A DNA stretch of 64,000 nt from RUG572 sp964386385. GTDB taxonomy: Bacteria; Verrucomicrobiota; Kiritimatiellia; RFP12; UBA1067. A program made the position numbers and the translations under genes. This document shows, piece by piece, positions 24,670 to 33,284 of this stretch. Position 1 is the first letter of the stretch. Every line of letters begins with the position of its first letter. Below the pieces are notes generated by a model, which saw only the letters and a list, made by a program, of their open reading frames with translations, was not told where the DNA came from and ran no database searches. The stretch is from the NCBI GenBank assembly GCA_964386385.1, contig CAYLRN010000008.1, forward strand, positions 69,945-133,944, written 5' to 3'.

Positions 24670-24932
24670 AAGCCGACAGGTCCATACTCGAATCACCGGC
24701 GGTGCTGAAGCTCAAGGCGCGTCTGAACGCGCTCCTCGACGAGTACGTCATGCACGACGGCTGGGGGCATCTTGAGATGGACATGCGCATCCTCACGCGC
24801 CACCAGAAGGAAGTCGTGATTCGCGCGGGGCGCGAGTACCGCTTCGTTGTGGATTTCCAGAACGGTCCGGCCGCGACGGGCGCGGCGGGAGTTTCAAACG
24901 CTGTCCCTTTAGGGAAGGGAAGCGAAGCGTAA
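24666..24932 (+). CDS. Small hypothetical protein coupled to flavodoxin
   Basis: 88 residues, not recognised. GTG at 24666 overlaps the flavodoxin stop. The first 65 residues look folded (LKLKARLNALLDEYVMHDGWGHLEMDMRIL, then HQKEVVIRAGREYRFVVDF) and cytoplasmic. The last 20 residues are low-complexity and may not be conserved. Its only context is the flavodoxin operon. About 100 bases with a GCGG-rich inverted repeat separate it from the pseudopilin genes. Confidence 0.5.
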   Translation: MKADRSILESPAVLKLKARLNALLDEYVMHDGWGHLEMDMRILTRHQKEVVIRAGREYRFVVDFQNGPAATGAAGVSNAVPLGKGSEA

Positions 24933-25035
24933 AGCGAACAACGCCCGGCGGCAGGGTTGCCGCGCGGGAAACGTGAACGAGGCGGGTGGGCCGCCCAAAG
25001 GAAAGGAAACAGTCAAACGGAAAAAGGATAAAGCA

Positions 25036-26196
25036 ATGTCTGGACAGACAATGAAGAAGCGGTCGGGCTTCACCCTGATCGAACTGCTCGTGGTCGTCGC
25101 CATCATCGCCGTAATCGGCGCGGGCGTGGCCGTAACGTACAACCGTCTCGACGAACGCGCGAAGACGGCAATGGAAATAAGCGACGTGGGGACGCTTACG
25201 AAGACGATCCAGCACTGGTCGTTCCTCCACAACTGGGCGCTTCCGGACCGGCTTGATTCGCTGATCGACACGGAATACCGCCTCTACTCCCAGATGCCCG
25301 CGGGATCGCTGCAGAACATCGACGACTGCAACGGGACGCGCGGCCTCTATGCGCAGGCCGGCTACACGTTCAAGGCGGCGGACGTGAACGACGACGTCGC
25401 GGACGCGCTCGCGAACGGCGGCATCTCGCTCGTCTACCTGCACGACGCCTCGCGCACCCCGGCGAACGACTCGACGTTCACCGTCGGCGACATGCTCTCC
25501 GACGTGGACACGAGCGAGACCGCCGCCACGGTCGGCTCCGACGACACGAACGCCAAGGCGCTCGCCCAGGCGCAGATCGACGCGCGCGCCGAAGTCGCCA
25601 CGTGGAACTTCACGGACGACGGCCCCTACACCCTCACCTACACGGACTCCGAGGGCAGCGAGGTGACCGTGAACTACGCCAGCGCGGCGGCCTTCAACCG
25701 CGCATCATCCGACGCGGAGACGATTGTCGCCGCCCGGCAGACCTGCCGCAGACTCGCGTTCATCTGGTCCGACGGCACTGACGGCTCCGGCGCCCAGATG
25801 ATGGGCATGGACATGCCGATGAACCTCACGAAGGAGATCATCTCCAACTGCGGACTTACGCCCTCCGAGGTCGCCAAGCCCACGCAGACCGCGAACGAGG
25901 CTATCGCCGACGGACGCTCCTACTGGCTCATCGCGTTCGGCCTCGGCCGCTTCGCCACGATCTATCAGGGCAACGGCGCCCGCGTAGACACGCCTGTCGT
26001 CTCGAAGCGCTACAACGACGAGACGATCTACAGCCGCTACATCGTCGTCGTGAAGGTCCCGACCGACGCCTACAACTCGATGGAGAATCCCAGCGGTCTC
26101 CGTCCGCAGGTCGCGTGCGTCCTCAGTCCGCAGGGCCTCTCCGCCGCGTCGCTCTCCGACACGTACCGCAACGACGTGAAGGCCACGGAGAACTGA
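25036..26196 (+). CDS. Large type II/IV pseudopilin (GspG/PilA-like)
   Basis: 386 residues. The type III signal KKRSG-FTLIELLVVVAIIAVIGAGVAVTYN has the prepilin-peptidase cleavage site before Phe and the conserved Glu5 of the mature protein. The rest is a long periplasmic domain, more than twice the usual pilin size, rich in Asp, Thr and Ala (TFTVGDMLSDVDTSETAATVGSDDTNA) and lacking recognisable repeats. ATG at 25036 follows an AAGGATA site; a second ATG at 25051 directly before KKRSG is possible. It opens the pilus/secretion operon. Large pseudopilins are frequent in PVC bacteria; whether this one is a major or minor subunit is unknown. Confidence 0.88.
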   Translation: MSGQTMKKRSGFTLIELLVVVAIIAVIGAGVAVTYNRLDERAKTAMEISDVGTLTKTIQHWSFLHNWALPDRLDSLIDTEYRLYSQMPAGSLQNIDDCNGTRGLYAQAGYTFKAADVNDDVADALANGGISLVYLHDASRTPANDSTFTVGDMLSDVDTSETAATVGSDDTNAKALAQAQIDARAEVATWNFTDDGPYTLTYTDSEGSEVTVNYASAAAFNRASSDAETIVAARQTCRRLAFIWSDGTDGSGAQMMGMDMPMNLTKEIISNCGLTPSEVAKPTQTANEAIADGRSYWLIAFGLGRFATIYQGNGARVDTPVVSKRYNDETIYSRYIVVVKVPTDAYNSMENPSGLRPQVACVLSPQGLSAASLSDTYRNDVKATEN

Positions 26197-26215
26197 TGTC
26201 TCGAGCGGCATATAT

Positions 26216-26263
26216 CTCACACAGAGTCGCAGAGACACAGAGTGGTTGAACGCTCTGTGTGAG
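26216..26263. repeat. CACAGAG-type intergenic inverted repeat
   Basis: CTCACACAGAG (26216-26226) and CTCTGTGTGAG (26253-26263) are exact reverse complements enclosing GCAGAGACACAGAG. It fills the gap between the first two pseudopilin genes. A larger copy lies at 40541-40669. Confidence 0.8.
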
Positions 26264-26284
26264 GTAAAAAAACGCGAACCGGAA

Positions 26285-27220
26285 ATGAACTGCGGACGGA
26301 AAACAGGCTTCACGCTCGTTGAACTGCTCGTGACGATGGCCATTGTCGCCGTCGTCGGCGCGGGCGTCGCCGTCCATTACGGACGCGAGGTCGTCGACGA
26401 CGCACGGCGCAAGATGACCCTGCACGAAATGGGTCAGATACGCGATGCGTTCCTGCGGTTCTACGCCGACAACTGCGGACAGCTGATGGACGGACTTACC
26501 GTCGCCGACAGCGCGACCGCGCTGCCTGACGCATTCGGCGCGCGCTTCATCGCCTCCGATTCGTGGACTTATTCACCGCCCGACGCCGCCAACCCGCAGC
26601 GCCTGTACGGAATGTTCGAGTTCTTCGAGCGCTACGGCCTCTGGCTTCTTTTCTCCAGGTCGGTCGGCGACCTAACGGACAGCGGACGCAAGGTGCAGAT
26701 CTTCAGGTCGTCTTCCGAAAGCGCAAAATACGGATTCAGTCCGCCGTCTGCCGTGACAGGAGCCGGCTGGCGCGGCCCGTACCTTGATTCGCCGTCGCGG
26801 ATCGACTGCGTCCCGCATTTGGACGGTGGATACGTGCCGCAGGGCGTCGTCCGTGTGGGAAGCGTCAGGAAGCGCGCCGGAGACGGAACGGTTGTCGCCG
26901 ACGGCGAGGTGCGCTTTCCGCAGCCTGCGACAAGATATGACGACGGCAACGGCGGATTCTACCGCGTAGTCTATTTCGAGCATTGTCCGGACGACGGCGA
27001 GGGGCACCCGATCTACCGCCGTCTGCTGCTGATGGCGGCGGAAAACCCGTCCGCCTTTGATTCCGAAGCGGAGATCGCCCGTTTTCGCGGAAACCGCCGG
27101 TACAACGGAATAGACGCTGCGCCGCCGATCGACGAGGCGACGGGCGCAATCAAGGCGCATGACGCGGCGCATGGCGTCTTCTTCTACGAACTTCTCAACT
27201 TCGACACGGTATGCAGATGA
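26285..27220 (+). CDS. Pseudopilin 2
   Basis: 311 residues. The N-terminus RKTG-FTLVELLVTMAIVAVVGAGVAVHYG is a prepilin signal with Glu5, followed by a long helix (DDARRKMTLHEMGQIRDAFLRFYADN) and a large periplasmic domain. GWRGPYLDSPSRIDCVPHLDGGYVPQG resembles the WRGPYL segment found in T2SS major and minor pseudopilins, and it recurs in pseudopilin 3. ATG at 26285 is preferred over an in-frame ATG 13 codons upstream because the latter lies inside the CACAGAG repeat and would lengthen the leader beyond normal. Its stop overlaps the next gene. Confidence 0.87.
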   Translation: MNCGRKTGFTLVELLVTMAIVAVVGAGVAVHYGREVVDDARRKMTLHEMGQIRDAFLRFYADNCGQLMDGLTVADSATALPDAFGARFIASDSWTYSPPDAANPQRLYGMFEFFERYGLWLLFSRSVGDLTDSGRKVQIFRSSSESAKYGFSPPSAVTGAGWRGPYLDSPSRIDCVPHLDGGYVPQGVVRVGSVRKRAGDGTVVADGEVRFPQPATRYDDGNGGFYRVVYFEHCPDDGEGHPIYRRLLLMAAENPSAFDSEAEIARFRGNRRYNGIDAAPPIDEATGAIKAHDAAHGVFFYELLNFDTVCR

Positions 27221-28233
27221 ACGCGAACGCCAGGTCCGGAATGACGCTTGTCGAGCTGCTTGTGGTGATTGCGGTGCTTGCGGCTGTCGCCGTGAGCGTG
27301 GCGGTGTCGTCGTCGGGCGCGATCGATCGGGCGCGCGCGGACGAGACGCGGCGGCAGGGCGAGGCGATGCGCGACGCGCTTGAACGCGCCGACGGACTGA
27401 GCATAGTCTCCGACCTTGGGCAGATATTCGATACGGAAACGGTCGACGAGGACGTCCGCAACGCGCGGAACGTCGCCCGGCTCGGATATCTCTTCTCCCC
27501 ATCGAACGCCTTTGAGATCGCCGTCGGCGAAGGCGCTGATGCGACGGTTTCCGCTTTGTTCAAGACCGTTCCGCCGTACGACGTCATTGAGTGCGGTCTC
27601 CTCCCGACGAATTTCGCGGCCTTGGCGGGAATCTCAGCCGGGCTGGCGACTAGGTTCGCGTCCGTCACGAACGGGCTTGGCCGCGTTTCGCTTGGATGCG
27701 GCTGGCGCGGTCCGTACTGCCGCGAGCGGGTTCGCGCCGAGGACGGCACGATGCGCGACGGGTACGGCGGGCTGTGGGAATGCGCCGCGTCGCCGACGAA
27801 CTGTCTGCTCATCAGCCGGGGGCGCGACAGGGCGGAGGACGGATTGGACTCCGCGAAGGACTGGCAGGACAGGGATGTGCTTTTCGATGTGCGGGCGGGG
27901 GCGAGGCTTGTCTCGCTCGCGGTCTCGCTTGACGAAGACGGCGTCGACGGCGGCTTTGCCGTCAGCAACCTGTACGTCTTCGTCTACGCGCCGAGACTGA
28001 CGATAGACGGGACGGCGGACGAGATGGCGAAGATCGAAGTCGCGGCGGAGTGCCGTACGTTCCGCAACGCCGCGTCTGGAACGCTGACTGGCCTTACGGC
28101 GGGCGAGCGCGTGTTCTTCGTCGTCGGCGAGGATGCGGAAAGCAGGTTCTGCGCGGCGCGTCCGCAGCGGACGATTCTGCGCCACGGAGTGAACGAACTT
28201 CTAAAACTCAAGATTGCCAACAGGAGCGAATGA
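27211..28233 (+). CDS. Pseudopilin 3
   Basis: 340 residues from ATG 27211; the ATG at 27217, which forms an ATGA overlap with the preceding stop, is equally plausible. The signal NARSG-MTLVELLVVIAVLAAVAVSVAVSSSG has Met at mature position 1 and Glu5. The periplasmic part shares GWRGPYCRERV with pseudopilin 2, then DGYGGLWECA, and ends in a beta-rich domain (GTLTGLTAGERVFFVVGE). It is read with its neighbours: the next gene overlaps by ATGA. Three different large pseudopilins in series suggest a tip complex or a compound pseudopilus. Confidence 0.85.
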   Translation: MQMNANARSGMTLVELLVVIAVLAAVAVSVAVSSSGAIDRARADETRRQGEAMRDALERADGLSIVSDLGQIFDTETVDEDVRNARNVARLGYLFSPSNAFEIAVGEGADATVSALFKTVPPYDVIECGLLPTNFAALAGISAGLATRFASVTNGLGRVSLGCGWRGPYCRERVRAEDGTMRDGYGGLWECAASPTNCLLISRGRDRAEDGLDSAKDWQDRDVLFDVRAGARLVSLAVSLDEDGVDGGFAVSNLYVFVYAPRLTIDGTADEMAKIEVAAECRTFRNAASGTLTGLTAGERVFFVVGEDAESRFCAARPQRTILRHGVNELLKLKIANRSE

Positions 28234-29789
28234 AGAGAAAGAAAGCCAGAGGCCGCAGCGATGCGGTCGCGATACACGACGGATATGCGTGGAGACTTCT
28301 GTGCGGAAGCGATCTGTGCGAGGCGTCTGCGCCGGTTGCGTCGTCTGCGGACAAGCTGCCGCAGTCTCTTGTCGACCTGGCGGCGAGGGAGAAATGCCGC
28401 CGTGTGCTGTTCCTTGTTTCAGGAGACGTCCACAGGATGGATGGCGCGATTCCGCCGGGAATGCCGCTTGAAAAGGCGAACGACGTCATCCGCGCATCGA
28501 TGGCGGAGACGACGGGCGTCGAGACGGACGGCCTTGTCGTGGCTGGGATTTCGGCTACCTGGGGCGGAGTCCGCAGGCCGTTCACACTTGCAGCAGGATT
28601 CGGCGGCGACATGGCGGAGGATTTCAACGCCGCGCTTGCCGATGCGGGAATCGTCTGCGCAGGCTTCGCGTCGCTTGAACTCGCCATGCTGTCGGCATGG
28701 AAGACGGCGAACGACGGGCGAGAGCGCGTTCAGACGACGAAAGGCGGACGGCGGCGCATTCCCTATGCGATTGGCGGGCGGCGCGGCGCTGCGGGAGGGA
28801 AGGATGGAGGCGCGGGAAAACGCTACGGACGCGACGCAGTCTTGATTGCAGTCGGCGCTGGGCATTCGTTTGTCGTCCCCGCGCAGCGCGGCGCGAACGC
28901 CGGGCCGCAGAGCGTGCCGTGCGGACAACGCCATTTCGCTTCTGACCCGGCGACATGGAGCGTCCGCTTTCAGCGGGCGGCGTCGGGAATCGGCAAGGAA
29001 AGTCCGCTCCATCTGGTCGAACTGGGGGAACGAATCCCGGCGGATGCGGGAAACGCGGATGCAACGGGCGCGGATGGACGAAACGCAGTCGCGTCCGGAT
29101 CGGTTGCCGGCGCTCTGCGCGAGGCTGGGTTCGCGGACGTGGTTGAAGAGGACGCCGTCGAATGGATGCGGCTGGCGGCGAAAGCGGTGTTGAGCGCAAG
29201 GCCAAACCGGTTGCATGGCGTATCCGTTCCGGTGGCGAATCCGTACGAGCCGCGCAGGCGGTTTCCGAATGAATGGATCGTTGCGGCTGCGCTCGTCATC
29301 TTTGCGCTGCCCGCAATCTACCGCGCAGCCCACGAAAGGTCTACGGAGAGGGTGTGCAGCGCTCTCGTTGCGGAGGCCGAGCCGTACCGTCCGGTGGAGA
29401 GAAGGATCGAAAAGGCGAAAAAGGTCCTTGCGGCGGCGGAGGCGGAATTGGCGCGCGAGCAGTCGACGCAGCGGGCGCGGATCGGCGCCAGGCGTCCGCT
29501 CATGGCGTTCATCTCCGTCGCGCAGCACTTCTGCAAGCATTCAGGAGACAGCCTGACGCTCGACGCAATCGAGCAGAGCGGCAGCCAGATCTCAGTGTGC
29601 GGTTCGTTCTCAGATCCGGAGGACGGCGTTGCGCTGAACAAGGGAATCCTTGAATACGCGAAACGGCATGACGTCGAGGTCGTGAAGAATGAATCGGTGA
29701 ACGAGACGGCAGAGGGCGATGCGGCGTTCGCGAACCGCTTCACCATCGTGCTGGACTGCGCCAGGTTCGGGGAGGAGACGGCGAAATGA
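28230..29789 (+). CDS. GspL-like protein (PilM-like cytoplasmic domain fused to PilN-like part)
   Basis: 519 residues, identified mostly by position and architecture. Residues about 10-310 are soluble with alternating strands and helices (RVLFLVSGDVHRM, KANDVIRASMAETTGVETDG, FNAALADAGIVCAGF) in keeping with an actin-like PilM/GspL domain. A single membrane segment (WIVAAALVIFALPAIYRAA) lies near 350-368, followed by a coiled coil (PVERRIEKAKKVLAAAEAELA) and a small periplasmic domain with SLTLDAIEQSGSQISVCGSF, as in PilN/GspL. It would link the assembly ATPase to the inner-membrane platform. It overlaps both neighbours by four bases. Confidence 0.7.
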   Translation: MKRKKARGRSDAVAIHDGYAWRLLCGSDLCEASAPVASSADKLPQSLVDLAAREKCRRVLFLVSGDVHRMDGAIPPGMPLEKANDVIRASMAETTGVETDGLVVAGISATWGGVRRPFTLAAGFGGDMAEDFNAALADAGIVCAGFASLELAMLSAWKTANDGRERVQTTKGGRRRIPYAIGGRRGAAGGKDGGAGKRYGRDAVLIAVGAGHSFVVPAQRGANAGPQSVPCGQRHFASDPATWSVRFQRAASGIGKESPLHLVELGERIPADAGNADATGADGRNAVASGSVAGALREAGFADVVEEDAVEWMRLAAKAVLSARPNRLHGVSVPVANPYEPRRRFPNEWIVAAALVIFALPAIYRAAHERSTERVCSALVAEAEPYRPVERRIEKAKKVLAAAEAELAREQSTQRARIGARRPLMAFISVAQHFCKHSGDSLTLDAIEQSGSQISVCGSFSDPEDGVALNKGILEYAKRHDVEVVKNESVNETAEGDAAFANRFTIVLDCARFGEETAK

Positions 29790-30694
29790 ATCTTGGGGAT
29801 TGGATAAGGAACACGAATTCGTGGCACTGGCTTTTCGCCGCCGTGGTGCTTTCAGCCGTCGGGTCGACGTATATGCCGAACTGCGGATGGAAGGACGCGC
29901 TTGCCTACCGGAGGACGACCCTCGAACCGCGGATAAGGAACGCAAAGGCGACGCTCGACGGCCTCCGGGCGCTCGACGAGACGGAGGCTCTGGCTGCGGA
30001 CAAAAAAGCGGCGGAACTTAAGACGAAGACGGAGCGGATTCGGCAGGACTTTGCGTCATACGGACTTGAGCCGGTACCTGCAGGGGAGGAGGCGGTGTTC
30101 GCCGCGCAAAGCCGCGTGTCGGAGGCGCTGGCGAAACGCCGCATCCGGATTGTGTCGAACGGCGCGAGCGTGGCGAGGGACGAAGCAGCGTCCGCGCCGT
30201 CAAAGAGGACGCAGAAGGCGGCGTCCGCGCCAGGCGGTAGGGCGGTCGCCCCGCGACCGCCGGAGATGTCCGCCGCCGAATACCGCAGACAGGTGGAGGC
30301 GCAGGCGGCAAAGATGTCCGACAGGGCGGTGCGCGAGATGTTCCTCGCCGACGCCCGCCGCCAGATCGCCCGCATGGAGGCTGCGGAGAGGAACGCGGCG
30401 AAGAAGTCGCCATCGCCGTCCACAGGCAGAACGACCGCCACACGTCCGTCGCAGACGTCGGCAACCGCCATGTCCGGTAGGGCGGTCGCCCCGCGACCGC
30501 CGAAAGCATCCGCCGCGCCGGCGTTCCGCACTTCCGAAATCGCATACAAGGCAGTTGGCGACTTCCGCGACGTGTTCATGTTCCTTGTCGGCGAGACGTA
30601 CGGCAAGGCCAACCACTCGCTGCGTGACATATCCGCGCGGCGGGGCGAGGACGGTATGGACTTCTCGTTCACACTTCAGGTACAGCACAGATGA
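29786..30694 (+). CDS. PilO/GspM-like inner-membrane platform protein with two inserted coding palindromes
   Basis: 302 residues. A membrane segment (WLFAAVVLSAVGSTYM, about 15-30) is followed by a coiled-coil stretch and a C-terminal domain (AFRTSEIAYKAVGDFRDVFMFLVGE), the layout of PilO/GspM. The middle is low-complexity and contains the peptide GRAVAPRPP twice (about residues 152 and 232), each encoded by an identical 27-base palindromic repeat at 30236 and 30476. Those inserts and the surrounding Ala/Ser/Arg-rich sequence look like an expanded linker. The protein probably dimerises with the preceding GspL-like protein. Assignment relies on order and topology. Confidence 0.65.
   Translation: MNLGDWIRNTNSWHWLFAAVVLSAVGSTYMPNCGWKDALAYRRTTLEPRIRNAKATLDGLRALDETEALAADKKAAELKTKTERIRQDFASYGLEPVPAGEEAVFAAQSRVSEALAKRRIRIVSNGASVARDEAASAPSKRTQKAASAPGGRAVAPRPPEMSAAEYRRQVEAQAAKMSDRAVREMFLADARRQIARMEAAERNAAKKSPSPSTGRTTATRPSQTSATAMSGRAVAPRPPKASAAPAFRTSEIAYKAVGDFRDVFMFLVGETYGKANHSLRDISARRGEDGMDFSFTLQVQHR
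30236..30262 (+). repeat. In-frame coding palindrome, copy A
   Basis: GGTAGGGCGGTCGCCCCGCG continues with ACCGCCG; GGCGGTCGC and GCGACCGCC form the arms. It encodes GRAVAPRPP within the PilO-like protein without breaking the frame. Confidence 0.85.
30476..30502 (+). repeat. In-frame coding palindrome, copy B
   Basis: Identical in all 27 bases to copy A and exactly 240 bases downstream in the same frame, again encoding GRAVAPRPP. The flanks differ from those of copy A, so this is not a simple segment duplication. Confidence 0.85.
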
Positions 30695-32151
30695 GCGCAC
30701 AGGTGGACACGTCGCGCGTCCGGCCGTCACACGCCGTGCTGTCGCTTCTGCCCGCGAAGACCGCGCGGGCGATTGGCGCATTGCCGCTTTCGGTTGACGG
30801 CGATGAGGTGACGGTCTGCCTTGCGGACGCAACGGATTTTGCCGCGACCGGGCGGGTGGAGGCTCTGCTCGCCGGACGCAGGGTAAAGTTCGTCGAAGCG
30901 CAGGACACAGTGGATTTGCGGCGCGCTCTGCGGGAGAACTATCCCGACGCCGCTCTGATGGGGGAACTTGAAAGGCCGGAGAGCCTGTTCGCGCACGTGA
31001 TGCGCAGGGCGCTTGCGCTTAATGCATCGGACGTCCACGTATGCCCGACGGAGACGGAGACGCTTGTGCGTCTGCGCGTGGACGGACGGCTCGTCACGGA
31101 CGTCTCCGTCGGCGTCGCCGCAGGCGGCGAGTTCGTCTCGTACGTGAAGGTGCTTGCGAACCTCGACATAGCGGAGCGGCGCGCGCCGCAGGACGGCGGC
31201 GTGGACACGTCCGTGAACGGCCTCGAGGTCAGCCTCCGCGTGGCGACGGTCCCGACGATCCACGGCGAACACGTCACGCTCCGCATCCTTTCGCAGACGC
31301 GGGAGGCGAAGCAGCTGGACACGCTCGCAAATCTCGGCTTCCATCCGCGCCATCTCCGCCTTTTCGAGAACGCGCTTGAGACTCCGGACGGCGTTGTCGT
31401 CCTCTCCGGCCCTACGGGAAGCGGAAAGACGACGACGCTGTACGCGGCGCTGCGCCGTCTCGCCATGCCGGACGACCTTCACCTCGTGAGCATCGAGAAC
31501 CCCGTGGAAAAGCCGATCGCGGGCGTAACGCAGATCAAGGTCGATTCGCGTCAGGGGCGCGTCAGCTTCGAGAAGGCGCTGCGCAGCGTCCTGCGGCACG
31601 ATCCGGACGTCGTGATGATCGGCGAGATTCGCGACGGGGAGACGGCGACGACTGCGTTGCGCTCCGCGCTCACCGGACATCTTGTCCTCACTACGCTGCA
31701 CACGAACTCCGCGCCCGGAATCCTCACGCGGCTTGTGGATCTTGGCGTTCCGCCGTATCTCGTCGCGTCGACGCTCCGTCTTGCCGTGGCGCAGCGTCTG
31801 CTCCGCCGTCCATGCCGCGAATGCATGACATGGGAGACGGCGGACTCGGAGACGTGCCGCCGATGCGGATGGGACGTGGCGAATCCGCCGAAGATCCCGA
31901 AGACGCACGGCTGCGCCTACTGCGGAAACACAGGATATTCCGGGCGCACGGCGATATACGAGATGCTGCCTGTGGACGAGACTGTCCGCAAACTGCTTCT
32001 CAACGGCGAGAGCGAAGGGGACATCTACATGAGGCTGAAGGAGACGGCACCTGACCTGACCCTGCGCGGCGACGCGCTTGCGAAGGTTTTGGAGGGCGAG
32101 ACGACGCTTGACGAGTACCGTGCGACGGTGGCTGAGGAGATTGCGTACTGA
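30691..32151 (+). CDS. Type II secretion/type IV pilus assembly ATPase (GspE/PilB)
   Basis: 486 residues. An N-terminal GspE-II-like domain is followed by the ATPase core with Walker A GPTGSGKTTT (about 241-250), the Asp box around LHLVSIENPVE, Walker B DPDVVMIGEIRD (about 306-317), and the His box TGHLVLTTLHTNSA. Two CxxC pairs (CREC, CRRC) plus CAYCGNTGYSGRTAIYEML form the zinc-binding domain typical of GspE and PilB, not PilT. The hexamer powers pseudopilus or pilus extension at the inner membrane. Start overlaps the preceding stop by ATGA. Confidence 0.93.
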   Translation: MSAQVDTSRVRPSHAVLSLLPAKTARAIGALPLSVDGDEVTVCLADATDFAATGRVEALLAGRRVKFVEAQDTVDLRRALRENYPDAALMGELERPESLFAHVMRRALALNASDVHVCPTETETLVRLRVDGRLVTDVSVGVAAGGEFVSYVKVLANLDIAERRAPQDGGVDTSVNGLEVSLRVATVPTIHGEHVTLRILSQTREAKQLDTLANLGFHPRHLRLFENALETPDGVVVLSGPTGSGKTTTLYAALRRLAMPDDLHLVSIENPVEKPIAGVTQIKVDSRQGRVSFEKALRSVLRHDPDVVMIGEIRDGETATTALRSALTGHLVLTTLHTNSAPGILTRLVDLGVPPYLVASTLRLAVAQRLLRRPCRECMTWETADSETCRRCGWDVANPPKIPKTHGCAYCGNTGYSGRTAIYEMLPVDETVRKLLLNGESEGDIYMRLKETAPDLTLRGDALAKVLEGETTLDEYRATVAEEIAY

Positions 32152-33272
32152 TGGCGATATCCTTCGAGACGTACGGAAAGCGGAAGGACGGCGGACGGCG
32201 GGAGCGCAATCCGGCCGAGCGGTTCGCGGCGCGGTTTCTCGTCGCGAAGGGCGCGGTGGAGCAGACGTTCCTGCAGCTGGTCATCCTGCTGAAAGGCGAC
32301 GTGCCGGTCGTGTCCGCGCTTGAGACCTGCGCGGAACTGTCGAAAGGCGACATTCGTCCGGCTCTCAACGAGACGGCGGAACTCGTCCGGGGCGGACTTC
32401 CGCTCGCAAAGGCGATGCGCCGGTCGATGCCGTGGATAGGCAAGCTGTTCATCGGACTAGTTGAGGTTGGCGAGGCTAACGGAACGCTTCCGCAGATGTT
32501 CGCCTATGCGGCGAAGATCATGCGCCAGAGGCGTACGATACGAAGTCAGGTGATCCGCGCAATGACGTATCCCGTGCTTGTCGTGTTCATGGGGCTTGGC
32601 GTCGGCTACTACGTGAGCGCGGTGGCGATACCGAAGATCGTCTCCGTGATGGGCAATCCCGACGCCCTGCCGCCGATCACGCGGTCTCTCCTCACTACGA
32701 GCGCGTTCCTCAAGGCAAACGGCGTGTGGCTGCTTCTTGCGCCCGCGCTTGCGGCGGCGGGATGGATGCTGCTGCGGAGAATGCCGGTCGTCGGAGTCTT
32801 CTGCGACCGCGTCTCGCTCCGCGTTCCGGTATTCGGGAAGGTCGGACGCTTCTCGGCGAACGCGCTCTTCAACCACACGGCGTCCATGCTCGTCGCGAGC
32901 GGCATTTCGGTCGTCGATGCGCTCGATCTCGTCCGCGAGACGCTTGGAAACGGATGGTACCGTCTGCAGCTGGCGGAGGTCCGTCGGAAGGTGCTGGGCG
33001 GGCGGATGTTCTCCGCCGCGCTGCGCGAGACGGCGATGCGCCGCCTTTCGCCGCTAACGCCCGCGCTCGTCAAGGTGGGCGAGAACTCCGGAAGCATGGA
33101 CGAGGGACTGAACTACGTCGGCGAGTACTACGGCGAGGCGCTTGAAAGGCGGCTCGACCTTCTCGGCAAGCTGGTTGAGCCGGCGCTCATCGTCGTCGTT
33201 GGCGGAATGGTCGCGTACGTCTACATCGCATTCTTCATGGGCATGGCCGCCATGAGCGCGGCGGCAAGGTGA
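32151..33272 (+). CDS. Inner-membrane platform protein (GspF/PilC)
   Basis: 373 residues with the duplicated GspF domain. The first copy contains RGGLPLAKAMRRSMPWIGKLFIGLVEVGEANGTLPQ, and the second FNHTASMLVASGISVVDALDLVRETLGN with LVKVGENSGSMDEGLNYV, the two usual G-E-x-(S/N)-G repeats. Three membrane segments are visible near residues 135-160, 185-205 and 345-368. It is the multi-spanning platform on which the ATPase acts. Start and preceding stop share one base (TGATG). Confidence 0.93.
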   Translation: MAISFETYGKRKDGGRRERNPAERFAARFLVAKGAVEQTFLQLVILLKGDVPVVSALETCAELSKGDIRPALNETAELVRGGLPLAKAMRRSMPWIGKLFIGLVEVGEANGTLPQMFAYAAKIMRQRRTIRSQVIRAMTYPVLVVFMGLGVGYYVSAVAIPKIVSVMGNPDALPPITRSLLTTSAFLKANGVWLLLAPALAAAGWMLLRRMPVVGVFCDRVSLRVPVFGKVGRFSANALFNHTASMLVASGISVVDALDLVRETLGNGWYRLQLAEVRRKVLGGRMFSAALRETAMRRLSPLTPALVKVGENSGSMDEGLNYVGEYYGEALERRLDLLGKLVEPALIVVVGGMVAYVYIAFFMGMAAMSAAAR

Positions 33273-33284
33273 AAGGTTCTGCAA

